A stretch of 64,000 nucleotides of DNA from Cladorhizidae sp. MBARI D1340-BT2 (Eukaryota > Porifera > Demospongiae > Poecilosclerida > Cladorhizidae): assembly GCA_028752905.1 (NCBI GenBank), contig JAQNBH010000002.1, positions 34,502,075 to 34,566,074 on the forward strand, written 5' to 3'. A program made the translations under genes and the position numbers. The notes below the pieces were generated by a model that saw nothing but the letters and a program-made list of their open reading frames with translations, did not search any database and was not told the DNA's origin. Shown in pieces: positions 47,121-60,085 of this stretch. The first letter of the stretch is position 1, and every line of letters begins with the position of its first letter.

Positions 47121-48945
47121 TGGAAACTTCAAACTTTATTAACTTTTGATAGATGCATATTTTTACATCACAATATGTCAAAAATTAACTGTTTGTGTAC
47201 AAACCTGAATATTACACAACTTGCCCAAAGTATTTTCTATCATAAATAAAATTATAAAGAACATGTGGTTTGGATAACTATGGTAGGATGTCAAACTTCA
47301 CTTCTGGTATTTTGAAAAGTTATGGTGATCTGTTCTAGTGGACATGAAGTTATAGTAGTCAGGATTTTCCAGGATGAGTTTGACTTCTCCAAGAAAAATA
47401 GCAGTAAAAATGAGGGAGAAAGTGTGCACATTTACCTTTGAAGCAATGAAGTCTACTGTGATGTTGTAACAGCTCTGAGAAGTGCTGTTGCCTGTGATCC
47501 AGCAGTTAGTGCTTGCCCTTCACCATCTTGTACAGTATTTGATAGCAGTGAGGATCAGCTGAGCTTTTTCAGAGTTAGGTATCGATGAATAGATGTCAGG
47601 TCAAGCATAGCAGTTATATTTATGGCTAGCAAAAATCAGTATAATTCTGGTGCTAGACTGATTTATCCTAGGAATTTCAAGTCCATGTTTATTCTACATA
47701 TAGTTTACCCAGCACATGACTCTGATGAGTCAGTGATTCTGGAAACTCTTCCAGCTCATTGTTGGTATAGTCATGGATGCAGTCTAACTAGTTCTCCTGG
47801 TCCATCAACTACTGGTGGCTCTGTTGGTGGGTATGTGGCTATATTCCATAATTTTCAGGTAGTGCAATTGTTTACTCTGTTGCAGCTATATATCCATGTT
47901 CTAGACCTCCAGGTGACTCCTACTCATCATGGACATAGTCGAACTTGTGGTCAGGACATTGATCCTGATCACCTCCTCTGTTGGTCACTCGCTCATAATG
48001 ACAGCTTCAAGGTGAAGATATTCCATTACTCCTAATGATGAGCAGTCAAAGTTACCAAAATTTGCCCGGATAACATGGCTAGTTTTCCATTTATATCATA
48101 TAACGATGTCTAGTATATGTAAAGGACATCATTTGTTTATCTTCAAAATTATATTCACATTTATATGCTTTTTTTTGCTAAGGAACCGAATGTATCATAA
48201 TTTTCTTTAAGTTATCAAACTCCTCCATGGGACGAGGTCAACAGAATACTTCAATGGTCAACATGGCAATAATTACAAAAGCCAGTTTTATAACTGGGCA
48301 TGTTATAATGTCATGTTGTTTTTAAGTGACCAAAATTCATCACATTGTTCATCGACTCCTCAGCTATGTATAATCTGAAATTCAGTGGTAACGAACAAAA
48401 GTTGATAGGAAAAACAGTTTTACTTTTCTTTTTCACTTCCTGTTTCTTATAGAAAGATGAACAGAAATGTGGTTTGTGCTAAGCAATGAAAGTTCATTGA
48501 AAGTGCTTATTAGATATTACCTGGTGTGTGGTTGCAAGGTAATATTCTTTATCTTTCTGCATTACCAAATTAATGTAAATATCATACATTTTGTGGAATA
48601 TCTCCACAATAAATCTTTCAGTGGAAGGGTTAATAAAAACACTCATTTAGTCGAGTAAGACTTCCTCTAGCCACCAGTATTAATTTCAACTATCTAACAA
48701 TTTCCAATTGGGAGCTGAGGGGTTGGGCATGCTGGTTTTTAGGTCTCCAATTTTGACTTCTTGTAACTTATATACCTAAGCAATAGTTTTTAGTATCAAA
48801 AGAGAGCACACATATAGAGCTATCTTTTGAGTTGTATATAATGTTTACAGAGTCAACTGTGCAGAATCTATGGAGGTCTAAATTCGGAATCATCACCGCC
48901 AGGTGACTATGAAGTGGTGTTTGGTCGAACATAGGCTACCGTTCA
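47121..48945. other. Intron sequence
   Basis: One 137-codon plus-strand frame at 47622-48035 has no recognisable domain or splice partners. Otherwise AT-rich. Confidence 0.35.
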
Positions 48946-48946
48946 A

Positions 48947-49430
48947 CTATTTGCTGCCGCTATTTCTCCATAACTGCTGATCTCCTGATGGGGTTTGGTG
49001 AGAGATGCCTGCCAAAATGTAGAGGCTGCCAGTATTTGTTGGTCTAAGATAGCCAGTGATCAGTTGACAAGAAGCATTAAGGGCTAGGTCTATCTTTTTT
49101 GCATGGATATACCTTTCCCATACTGGGATGGCATACTCAGTTGTAGAGTAGCAGAGAGCTAGCAAAGTTGAATGCAGAGGGTCTGAAGACTTGGACCTCA
49201 TCTTGTATGTGTGAACTTGCGAGAATGTTGTTGCGAGCACTCATTTTAGCCTTTGTCTTCTGTACGAGTCTTAAAGCTGACACAGCACTCAAGGGTAACA
49301 CCTGGGTGTTTGCCGTGCTCAAGAGGTGTTCCAGACCAAATTACTGTCACATCCATAACAAATTTTAAGAGAGGAAAAATCACACCATATAAGTACAGTA
49401 TGTTACAATCCAGAAACATGGCCACCACCA
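48947..49430 (-). mobile_element. LINE fragment (Jockey/CR1-like C-terminal part)
   Basis: Minus-strand pieces HPGVTLECCVSFK, KMSARNNILAS and LALCYSTTEYAIPVW follow the usual order of the region after the reverse transcriptase domain (YLGVTLDRTLSFK ... ARNNLLRKL ... LALCYSTAEYAAPVW). Two frames are needed. Confidence 0.65.
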
Positions 49431-49744
49431 GTATGAAGGCAAGCCTATCTGAATTCTCAAGGTATGACCTTTTCAGAAAGTCTCATATGGGAATCATGAT
49501 TTTCGTAAAATATATGTTCCCTGGCACTTGGACTATACTGTGCAGATGATATACATTGGCCAGCACATTGGGATTAGTGCAAAGGCTAGTATAACAATGC
49601 TCATCATGACATCATCATCATGATGTAATGGTTTTTGTTACATGCTTGTAACAATAAGGAACAAAGAAGAAAGGAGAAAAATCCTTTCAAAACATTATTA
49701 CATTTTCAGAGATTCCTTGGTGCTGACTTGGGGTGTCTGTGAAG

Positions 49745-50038
49745 AGGCATGGGGATTGAAGTAAGACAGGTGAGAGACAGAAGAGAGGGGAGGAAAGAGG
49801 GAAGAAATGAGAGGAAAGTGAAGAGGGGAGAGAGAGGAGAGGGAGTGGAGAAAAGGGAGTGGAAGAGAGGGAAGATAAATGAGGGAAGTGCGGAGAAATG
49901 AGTGAGAATGGGAAGAGGGGAAAGAGGAGAGGGCAGTGGGGAGAAAATAATGGGTAGAAGGGAGAAGGGAGATAGGGAAGATGGCATGGAGGAGAGAGGG
50001 ACGAGGGGAATGAGGAGAGGAGAGGAGGGGAATGTAGA
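49745..50038. repeat. Polypurine/polypyrimidine tract, about 290 bp
   Basis: The plus strand is almost only G and A (GAGAGGAGAGGAGGGGAATG-type), hence pyrimidine in the sense of the Death-domain gene, whose exon ends 65 bp away at 50103. Sequences of this type can form triplex DNA. Confidence 0.9.
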
Positions 50039-50102
50039 GTGAGCATGTCAGACACAATACTAAACAACAATATCACAACCAACAACAAAATGATCATCTC
50101 AC

Positions 50103-50208
50103 CAGTTTGGCTAATTTTGGTGTCATCATGGTTCAATGACAGACGTGAGTGAATGGGACTGCTACTCTGACTGTTAGTGTTGCTGAAGTTGTCATCAAAA
50201 GCACTGTC
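50103..50208 (-). CDS. ZU5-UPA-Death gene, exon before ZU5
   Basis: Acceptor TGTGTACTGTAG, donor AACTG/GTGAGA. 35 codons, Ser/Asn/Asp rich (NTNSQSSSPIHSRLSLNHDD), probably a flexible or phosphorylated linker. Its leftover base joins the ZU5 exon in frame. Confidence 0.65.
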
Positions 50209-50786
50209 CTACAGTACACAAGCAGTAGGAACCAAGATCTCAAACTGAATTAACAAATACATAAAATGTACTATAGAATTTGCAAGAAAAGGGGCCAATT
50301 TTGATCAATTTGGTCGACTTAGCCACTTTACGGTCGATTTTTAGGTTTTTGTTATTCAAATGATGGTCATTATTATATAATGTCCCTCCACCTGGCTGAT
50401 AGTCAGTCTTTCTGCCATTCTGCCAACAAACAAAATAGTAGATGGGAAACTTTTCTGTTCAGGTACTAGACTCAGCAACCCATACCTACTGTTGAAGTCT
50501 ACATTTCCTTGGTGTTAATCACCCATTTTCTAGCTGAATGATGTCTTTAAGCACATGCTTATAGTCTTAACAAAGAGCATTTGCAGTTGCATCAATAATA
50601 ACATTTTGTCAACTCTACTCGATTAATAAAACTCTGCCACCATTTAACAACAATTCATTAAACAAGGAAAATTATATTTGCAGTACAAAACAAAGTTCAG
50701 TTATCCAAGTCATCGACCAAATCCCACAAGAATTGCTAGCCACACCTCAGAAATGCAGGCATTAGCTACATTTGGTCTAACTATGA

Positions 50787-52435
50787 TCTTCTCAATAATC
50801 AACTTGAATTTTACTCTCTTGACATTTCGACTAGATACACTAGCCTTCATCAGGAATAGATGTCTTAGCCTTCACCAGGAATAGATGCTCTAGCCTTCAT
50901 CAGCAATAGATGCTCTAGCCTTAATCAGGAATAGATGCTCTAGCCTTCATCAGCAATAGATGCTCTAGCCTTCATCAGCAATAGTGCTCTAGCGTTCATC
51001 AGGAATAGATGCTCTAGTCTTCATCAGAAATATATGCTCTAGCCTTCATCAGGAATAGATGCTCTAGCTTTCATCAGGAATAGATGCTCTAGCCTTCTTC
51101 AGGAATAGATGCTCTAGCCTTCATCAGGAATAGATGCTCTAGCCTTCAGCTGGAGTAGATGCTCTAGCCTTCATCTGGAGTAGATGCTCTAGCCTTCATC
51201 AGGAATAGTTGCTCTAGCCTTCATCAGCAATAGATGCTCTTAGCCTTCATCAGCAATAGATGCTCTAGCATTCATCAGGAATAGATGTCCTAGCCTTCAC
51301 TAGGAATAGATGCTCTAGCCTTCATCAGGAATAGATGCTCTAGCTTTCATCAGGAATAGATGCTCTAGCCTTCTTCAGGAATAGATGCTCTAGCCTTCAT
51401 CAGGAATAGATGCTCTAGCCTTCAGCTGGAGTAGATGCTCTAGCTTTCATCAGGAATAGATGCTCTAGCCTTCATCAGGAATAGATGCTCTAGCCTTCAG
51501 CTGGAGTAGATGCTCTAGCCTTCATCAGCAATATATGCTCTAGCCTTCATCAGGAATAGATGCTCTAGCTTTCATCAGGAATAGATGCTCTAGCCTTCTT
51601 CAGGAATAGATGCTCTAGCCTTCATCAGGAATAGATGCTCTAGCCTTCAGCTGGAGTAGATGCTCTAGCCTTCATCTGGAGTAGATGCTCTAGCCTTCAT
51701 CAGGAATAGTTGCTCTAGCCTTCATCAGCAATAGATGCTCTTAGCCTTCATCAGCAATAGATGCTCTAGCCTTCATCAGGAATAGATGTCCTAGCCTTCA
51801 CCAGGAATAGATGCTCTAGCCTTCATCAGCAATAGATGCTCTAGCCTTAATCAGGAATAGATGCTCTAGCCTTCATCAGCAATAGATGCTCTAGCCTTCA
51901 TCAGCAATAGATGCTCTAGCGTTCATCAGGAATAGATGCTCTAGCCTTCATCAGCAATATATGCTCTAGCCTTCATCAGGAATAGATGCTCTAGCTTTCA
52001 TCAGGAATAGATGCTCTAGCCTTCTTCAGGAATAGATGCTCTAGCCTTCATCAGGAATAGATGCTCTAGCCTTCAGCTGGAGTAGATGCTCTAGCCTTCA
52101 TCTGGAGTAGATGCTCTAGCCTTCATCAGGAATAGTTGCTCTAGCCTTCATCAGCAATAGATGCTCTTAGCCTTCATCAGCAATAGATGCTCTAGCATTC
52201 ATCAGGAATAGATGCTCTAGCCTTCATCAGCAATAGATGCTCTAGCCTTCCTTCATCAGGAATAGATGCTCTAGAGGAATAGATGCTCTAGTCTTCATCA
52301 GGAATAGATGCTCTAGCCTTCATCTGGAGAACATGCTCTAGCCTTCATCTGGAGTAGATGCTCTAGCCTTCATCTGGGGAAGATGCTCTATCCTTCATCA
52401 GGAGTAGATGCTCTAGCCTTCATCATCATCATCTT
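50787..52435. repeat. 25 bp minisatellite grown from the dispersed element
   Basis: Starts with the arm CTTCTCAATAATCAACTTG at 50790, then about 64 units containing GCTCTAGCCTTCATCAGG and AATAGAT. Variants (CAGCTGGAG, CATCAGCAATAG, CTCTTAGCC) recur in blocks; the CTCTTAG variant is at 51237, 51738 and 52164, so a higher-order period of about 425-500 bp exists. Confidence 0.96.
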
Positions 52436-52834
52436 ATGTACATAAAAACTGATGCACCCTAACCTGCTAAACACGATGCATTCTTAGGTTAATAAAAATT
52501 ATTTTTAGCTTAAAAATACTGACTCTAAACTGAAGGAAAAACAACATTATCACATAAACAAATACTTTCCACTATCAACAACATTACAAAAAAAACTCGC
52601 AAAACATCACAGTAGGGCAGGAACTTGGAGTGGAAGTACAACACTCGTTCTTCTGTATCTATGTCCCAGTGAAATGAAGTTTGAATTATACATAATTTTT
52701 CTCTAGTACTAAGGTCTAGTGCAACTACATTTTTGATGCTAAAACTAGAGCTGAAACACATACTCTTTATGGCCGATAGAATGCCCCATTGATATAACAC
52801 ATATCAAGAGAAACAAGAAAACGTTTTCGCTCAC

Positions 52835-52961
52835 AGATGAAAACAGTGACCAATTTTTCTGAAGTTGGAGTTGCCTCCTGGACCTTGCTGTGGACTTCTT
52901 CACAGATTGAAGATTAGATGACTCCACATCGACTTGCTTCTTAATTACTGGACAGGTGACG
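52835..52961 (-). CDS. ZU5-UPA-Death gene, basic exon
   Basis: Acceptor GTTGCTTCGCAG, donor TCATCT/GTGAGC. 42 codons ending STARSRRQLQLQKNWSLFSS, basic. The phase fits the exon at 50208. No transmembrane helix is visible in it. Confidence 0.6.
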
Positions 52962-54540
52962 CTGCGAAGCAACTGATTTGGATGGTATAAATAGTGTGAG
53001 GAAGGCAATCAATATTAGATTGGATATATGCATACATTATATATTTTACATAACTATAACTTGCTATTTACATATAGCGATCTCATTTTGGCCTAAAGAT
53101 GAAAAGCATGATTATTACCGAGATGTAATGAACCACACCCAACTTTTAAAAAACTATAAATTAAATCTCACCCACTGAATTACCACATCCACCATTAACA
53201 AGATTGCACTCACTCTTAATTCAAGATCCAGTTAAAAAAACATTCCCACTAATTATAATTAAATCAAAGTGAGCCAGGAAAAAGAATTAAACAATGGTAC
53301 CAAATAAATTCACAACAAAGAATAGACTACAGCACAATGGAAGATTACGTACAGAAGCATTCTCTTGAAAGAATTGTGATCAGCTAACATTTTATAGTCC
53401 TCAACATTTAATAGAATTTAATAGATGACAAGATAACATTCCAACAACAATACAAACCATTTATATACCTCGCAGAGTTTCTGTAGGTCCTTGCTAGTAT
53501 ATATTAACAAAAAATTTAATGCAAATACAATAAGCTACAGTTTGGTAAACAGCTCAATTGAGGTAAGCAAACCGAATCTATGCCACATTGTATAAGCATT
53601 TATAACAACATTTACAGCAAAGAAAAGAGTGCCGCTTTTCTCAAAAGTGATAGATAAACATACAGTGCTACTGCAGATTTCCTCAGGAGCTTGCAGAAAC
53701 AGCAGTAAAACAGACTCCTCCTGATAACAGTAAGTCATCTACCTTGCTCTACTCATCAAATAGGAAGTCAACTACTTTATAATAATACAGCACATATCCA
53801 GGTAAATGTGAATGATGGCAAATTTGGACCTATAAGTGCTTACAGCAGTGGAATGGTACAAACGTGATTGACTTGCATAAGCCCATGTCAAGTGGCAACA
53901 GTTAGGAATGTGCTAGACATGAAGCTACACCATGTAAGAAAGTTAACACAATGTAAGCTTACATTGCAGGCTAGGCCAACATCAAGGATGTCAAGGTACA
54001 CCCACTTGACTGATCATGAGAAGGTAAAGAACAGCCTGACTAAAGATCAAAGCCTAAGTAAGCCTGAGAATGTGGTTACCCGAGGATGTAGTGAAAACCC
54101 ACAAGATGTATTGTCGGCACAACACTCAACTAGTTATTTACAGGACTCCCCTGAAAGTTATGTAAAGAACTTACCATATAACTTACCTGGTGATGATTGG
54201 TCGACTGAAGAACGATGTGCCGCAAGAGCAGCAGTCAAGATGCCCAAAGAAGGACATCCTGGAGGAGTGCTGTGACGTAGCAGCCTGCATTATTATAAAA
54301 GGAGTCAATAAACTGTGTATAGTCAGAACCCACTTACTTGTATTGTTATGAGACTGAGTTAGCTGTTGTTATTGGATTGTACTGTTGTACTATTGAATTA
54401 GACTGGGAAAAGAACTTCCCCAATTTTATAATCGGATACCAGTACTATATGATACAGGGTTCTCCGGCTACTGTGGCTATAAACAGTAGGCCATATTGGC
54501 TTGGGTTAAGACTATTGATAGTGAGATCTATAGTAGGACC
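52962..54540. other. Intron sequence
   Basis: A 135-codon plus-strand frame at 53868-54275 (hydrophilic, no domain) is followed by ATTATAAAAGG and AATAAA within 20 bp, which might be remains of an LTR. Not supported further. Confidence 0.3.
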
Positions 54541-54544
54541 TAGG

Positions 54545-55510
54545 CATCGTAGCACTGCTCCGTACTGACAGCAAGCCATAAGTCTGTCAGGGGTGGAGAG
54601 CGCTTACAAAGGAGCTATGGCTATGGCTCAAAGTAGTGTATATAGAGGCCTGCCCTGGAGCTATGGCTAGGGATAGAGATTAGTAGGCTACAGATGTCGA
54701 GACCAGTCCCAGAGTTAGGAGTAGAGATAGATTAGGGCTACAGATAGAGGCCAGGCCTGAATCTATAGCTGTGGTACTAGAGCTTTGGATTAGAGGCAAG
54801 CTCTACAGCTAAGATTAGGCCCAGAGCTACAGATGTAGAGACCAGCCCTAGAGCTATGGTATGGACTAGCGATAGTACTACAGATAGAGGCCAGCCCTAG
54901 AGCTATAGCTATAGTACTAGAGCTACGGATAGAGGTAAGCTCTAGAGTTAGGGCTAGGGCCAGAGATACCAGGGATAGAGATGTAGAGACCAGCATTATT
55001 ATAGCTAGGACTAGTGATAGTACTAGGGACAGAATGATGCCTGCTCTAAAGCGATATAGTACTAAAGGCAAGCCCTAAGTCTAGGGCCAGGACTACAGAT
55101 AGGTCTAGGGCTACAGATGCAGAGACCAGTCCAAGAGTTATGGCTAGGACTCGAGATAATATTAGTGCTACAGATATAGGTAAGCCCTAGGGCTATAGAT
55201 AAGGGTACAGATAGCACTATAGGCTACAGATATAGAAACTAGCTCTAGAGCTATCATATGGCTAGGGATAGGGCAACAGATAGAAGCCAGCCCTAGAGCT
55301 ATGACTAATGCTAAATATAGTAATAGTACTCTAAAGTTATGTCTAGTGCTAGAGATAAGGCTACAAATAGGGGCAAGCCCTAGAACTATAGTTAGGCTAG
55401 AGATACATAGTACTTGATTACAGATAGAGAACAGCCCTAGATCTATGTTGGAGACAGAACAGAGACATGTCTAGAGCTATAGATGTGATTAGATAAGGCT
55501 AATCCTAACC
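54545..55510. repeat. Diverged minisatellite rich in CTAGAGCTA
   Basis: Degenerate copies of GGGCTACAGATAGAGGCCAG and CCCTAGAGCTATGGCTAG with irregular period. It shares the CTAGAGCTA core, in inverse orientation, with the 12 bp array at 4-6 kb. Confidence 0.8.
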
Positions 55511-55548
55511 CTAGACCCAGAATCATCCCCAGTCCTACACTAACACAC

Positions 55549-55607
55549 ACATTGGCATAGTTTTCTCTATTTGTGATATTTCTGCCCAAATGTATCGTGT
55601 AATCCAT
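55549..55607 (-). CDS. ZU5-UPA-Death gene, short exon (3' border uncertain)
   Basis: Acceptor TTCTTTAATAG is strong; the donor among GTGTGTGT was chosen because only that phase joins the next exon. Reads MDYTIHLGRNITNRENYAN. Confidence 0.4.
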
Positions 55608-55716
55608 CTATTAAAGAAAAAAAGAAAGGGAAGTTAATTGTTTATAAATTAGTCACCAGCTAATAGATATCCTTGTAACTATATTAAATAACTGCCACAG
55701 CACAGTCCAGACGTAC

Positions 55717-55817
55717 CTCATGAATCTGATCTCCCAGCCTCACATCGGCCTTTACTGTGTTCCCCTTTTCCACCAACTCAGACACTACCACAGCAAGTTT
55801 CAGCTCCATTCCCATTT
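55717..55817 (-). CDS. ZU5-UPA-Death gene, upstream exon
   Basis: Acceptor TTTTGGTTCCAG, donor CATGAG/GTACGT. 33 codons, ELKLAVVVSELVEKGNTVKA, alternating hydrophobic pattern suggesting beta strands. No family recognised. Phase fits the exons on both sides. Confidence 0.6.
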
Positions 55818-55849
55818 CTGGAACCAAAATACAAGCTTTCAATCAATTA

Positions 55850-55925
55850 CCTTCTCAATAATTAGCTTGAAATTTACTTTCTCGATGTTTTGATCTAGAA
55901 TTCAATCAGGAATAATGACTCGTTA
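55850..55925. mobile_element. Dispersed foldback element, arm only
   Basis: CTTCTCAATAATTAGCTTG then AATTCAATCAGGAATAATGA. This copy has no tandem expansion, unlike those at 8391 and 50787. Confidence 0.6.
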
Positions 55926-55979
55926 TATACCAGTAGCACCACTGCCTACCACACATGAACCGAAAGTGATAATACTAGC

Positions 55980-56200
55980 TGGTAATAATAATAGGAACCC
56001 CAAAAACAATAACATAAAAAATAATACATTTTAAAATATTAAAATAATAATGAATAATAATAAAATAGAAATAATAATCACCACAATAAAATAGAAATAA
56101 AATAATACACAATAAAAATAATTCAATATATTAACAAATTAATAAAATAATTTTTTTTTAAATAAATAAATAATACATGCTTGAATTAACAAAGAATGAT
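55980..56200. repeat. AT-rich low-complexity tract
   Basis: AATAATAAAATAG-type simple sequence. Confidence 0.8.
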
Positions 56201-56779
56201 AAATAACTGAACACAGAAAAATTATGGTGGTTATCCTTTCAAGTTCAGATTCTTCAGTGTAGCCCCTCAGCAGCCAGTTAAGTCAATTGTACAACCCCGC
56301 TAAGGTGCTAGGCTGATGTGCAATGCCTCCATCACTAGCAGTTCCTTCTTTCAACTGGCCTGGCTGAAAATGATGCCTTCCTCCTCAAAATAAGATGGCC
56401 ATTGTCCCATGCATGTTCAGCAATTGCAGATTACTCTTTAGCACACTTTTTAGATTTTCTTTCATTCTGGTCTGCGGTTTTTTTGTTGGTTTTGCCTATG
56501 TAGTACTTCTCACAACTACAAGGGATGTGGTACACAATATGAGTGCATACTAGCTGGTAATTCATCCTTCACTCTGCTCATTTGTGCCTTCAAAGTTCAG
56601 AAAATGACTCAGATGTTGAACTTCCTGCACCCTCAGTATATCTTTGCTACTACACAAGTGATTACTAATATAGGATCCTTCTTTTCAGACCCCTGATTAC
56701 CTGTATTGGTGTACTTATGTTCCTTTCAGAATTTAGATGGATCTGGTTGATGAAGGCTTGCAGATAACCATTCACTTTA

Positions 56780-57230
<451 letters not shown>

Positions 57231-57849
57231 AAATTGTACAAAGAAATTCAAGTTATTATTAGTCAGAATTTACATGTACTAATGCTTGTCCTCTGCCTTC
57301 AATATATTATTCCCTGTCTACATGCCTTCACTATTATTATTCTGTATGTACATGTATTAATGCTTAGCATCAGCCTCCACTATTATTATTCAGTATCTAG
57401 ATGTACTAATGCTAAGCCTCTGCCTTCACTATGATTATTCAGTAACTACATTTACTAATGCTTGGCCTCTGGTTTCTTATTACTAAGAGTAAATTCAAGT
57501 TCTCTTCTGTATATCAGTAGCCGATGTTTGAACCCCCAAAAAGAACTCTAGTCTTTATTGTTCTCCTCAAGTTATTCTTGTTGTCAACACAAAAATATAT
57601 GTCTGAGTTAAAATAATAAATATATATAATATATATGTATATTTATTAACTCCATTATAAATATAGAAAATTTCATCCTTTCCTTAAAAAAGGACTATAT
57701 ATATTTTTTAAACTAAAGGGAATTAGTACAGGCAATATTTATATCATATGATACTGTATGATCTAAACTTTACATTTCTTACATTATAGTTACCATAGCA
57801 ATGATAAATATCGCATAACTTTGAGCAAATTTTGAGATTAAATTACAAA

Positions 57850-58115
57850 ATTCAGCATCTTCTTGAACAAAGCTAGACTGAGTGAGAAACAACTTCTGCT
57901 ACTCCCAGAGAGTTGATATATTCTGGCACTTCTCAATCGCCGTCCACACTTTCTTTCTCTTCAAATTCACTCCACTCCTCGTCACTATCCAGGAAGGCTA
58001 TCACTTCTTTATCCGTGAAAGTATTCCTAACCATTTCACTTGAGAATCTTATATTACTAACCATAGACAAACTCGATATCAAAATGAACTTTCGACTGTA
58101 AGCTATCAATGAAAC
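57850..58115 (-). pseudogene. Acidic N-terminal-like frame, possible second piggyBac remnant
   Basis: From a minus-strand ATG at about 58064: VSNIRFSSEMV, then DKEVIAFLDSDEEWSEFEE and a stop. The style is like the acidic N terminus of piggyBac transposases. No TTAA terminus was found. Confidence 0.3.
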
Positions 58116-58223
58116 ATTTTCCTATGATAAAAACTCATAGTTTTCAAAAACTCTTGTTGCAGTAGTGTACTTTTGACCCCCCCAGGTAAGTATTGATTTA
58201 ATTTACCCCTAGAATGGAATTAC

Positions 58224-58317
58224 CTTTTACTGGCATGGTGATCTTTTCCTCCAGCAGTGGCACATACTTGCTTTTTAGCGGCACTTGGCCCTCATCTTGT
58301 TTCTGCAGTTTCAAAAT
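58224..58317 (-). CDS. ZU5-UPA-Death gene, upstream exon
   Basis: Acceptor TTTCCTACCCACAG, donor AAAAG/GTAATT. 31 codons, Lys/Glu rich with VPLKSKYVPLLEEKITMPVK. Joins 55817 in frame through a shared Glu codon. Confidence 0.6.
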
Positions 58318-58324
58318 CTGTGGG

Positions 58325-59780
58325 TAGGAAATTATTACTTAAATGAGTCATTTGAAGGATATTACCTAACAAGGAATGAGGTGAGACTTTACCTAATAAG
58401 CCTTGCAGAGAAGATATTACCTCATAAGGCCTGATATGAATATTGTATTGGGTATTGACAGGGTGACGGCTATAGCTAAACAAGGCATAGGGGTATTTCC
58501 TATTAAGGCATGGTAGGGGTATTATCTAATAATGAATGGAACTATGATTACATAGTAGGAGCATCAACAAATAATGCATGATCTAATATGGCATAGAAAG
58601 GGTAATCAACAAAAAAGACATTGGGGTAATTCCTAATAAGGCATGGTAGGAATAAAAAGGGGGTATTACCTAATGAGGCATTGGGAGTATAGAGTGAAAG
58701 AGCCACTATCATATACTGAAGCTTAATTCTCTCACCATCTAGCCATAAGCGACAATAAGTGCAAAATGAATGACAATCAAAAATTCATTAAAAAATCTAC
58801 CATTTACATAATTAATTCAATATAACACGGATAAAGTTGTTCTGTTTATCAATAAACGAAGTTTCAATCGAATAGCTCATAGGTAACCATAGTAATCTTG
58901 AGGTGAAAGTTGAAGTTGTGGTCAGAAAAGATGACATTGCCGTTTAACCAGCACAGCTTTGGAGCTGCTATTTAACAATAGCTTCACCAAGAGCAGTGAT
59001 GAAGAAGATGCTGTGATGCAGGTATGCCTTGGAGTTAAAGTTGTGCACCCTGATAACATGGAATTTATCAAGAATGCTGTTGTTTCTAATGAAGTCTAGA
59101 GATGATAGTGCTTCATTAGATTATCTTAAAGGTAAGTATAGATGAATTCAGTATTATAGATTACTAGAACAGTGGAAGAATCTTCATAGATATCTATAGC
59201 TAGGTTGGATATTCAATAAAAAATAGAACAGGGTTGCTAGCTTCAACCTTATGCCTAGCTCTGACTATTATGATTATGTATATAGAGCTAGCTAATCATA
59301 GATTCTGCAAGAAACCCTCTGCGATGTTTTTCATCAAACTTGGAATCTGTATGCCCAACTTACTCTCCACCAGCTTCTTCTCTTCCCCTCTACTCTCTTC
59401 CTCCTCTACTACTACTTTCCTCTCCTACAATTTTTTTATCGGTCAAATGTTGAAGTAATAAGTGAAAGAAAGGATTATAAACATTTTCATGTTTGTGGTT
59501 TAGTTTCTAGGCAAACAAATTTCAGCATGGTGGTGGTGAATTCATAGGCAATCTAATGATATAATTATGGTTATCAATTTTATATATAATGCAGTCTTCT
59601 ACTTCCTTTATAAAATTGCAGTGAGAGGGTTGAACTAATTTGTTGTTGTTGTCATGTACACTGTATATATATCTATCATAAATTATGATCAAGTCAGTTA
59701 TGATGATGTGGTTAGATATATTCTATATTCTATCTCCTCCATCCTTCCCACTGCCGGCATCTTGTCAGTAAGGTACTATA
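58325..59780 (-). other. Intron sequence
   Basis: Degenerate repeats of TATTACCTAATAAGGCAT at 58360-58700. Remainder AT-rich. Confidence 0.5.
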
Positions 59781-59876
59781 CATGTGTGAGTCATACGGTC
59801 CATGCATGTGTGAGTCACACGGTCCATGCATGTGTGAGTCACATGGTACATGCATGTGTGAGTCACAAGGTTATCT
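59781..59876. repeat. 24 bp repeat, 4 copies, each with an AP-1 core
   Basis: Unit CATGTGTGAGTCACACGGTC plus CATG. TGAGTCA is present in every copy (59787, 59811, 59835, 59859), and the GTGTGAGTCACAC centre is palindromic. Confidence 0.85.
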
Positions 59877-60013
59877 TGTAAACATTACGGCATTGCCATA
59901 ATTGAAATATATATTTCTACTAATTGGTAATGCACTTGGTTTTAATTGATGTTATGATAAATGGTTTGGTTTAGAGTGGGATATGGATAATCTCTAGTCC
60001 TGCTTTAGGGGAA

Positions 60014-60085
60014 AATTGAATGGAACCTCCAGCATTCAGAAGGTTAAATTGAATGGATCCTCCAGCATTCAGAAGGTTAAAGCTT
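60014..60085. repeat. Direct duplication of about 33 bp
   Basis: Two copies of CTCCAGCATTCAGAAGGTTA with AATTGAATGGA. Confidence 0.8.

Noticed and set aside
49687..50136. 149-codon minus-strand frame with an LLLVVILLF segment suggesting a membrane helix
   Set aside because: It reads through the donor at 50103 into intron and the polypyrimidine tract. The hydrophobic part is intronic.
50834..52420. CRISPR-like regular repeat array
   Set aside because: Units are contiguous without unique spacers, and the context is an animal intron. The same was considered and rejected for 61856-63095.
53868..54310. Possible gag remnant and LTR with TATA and AATAAA
   Set aside because: No repeat partner, no terminal motif and no recognisable domain.
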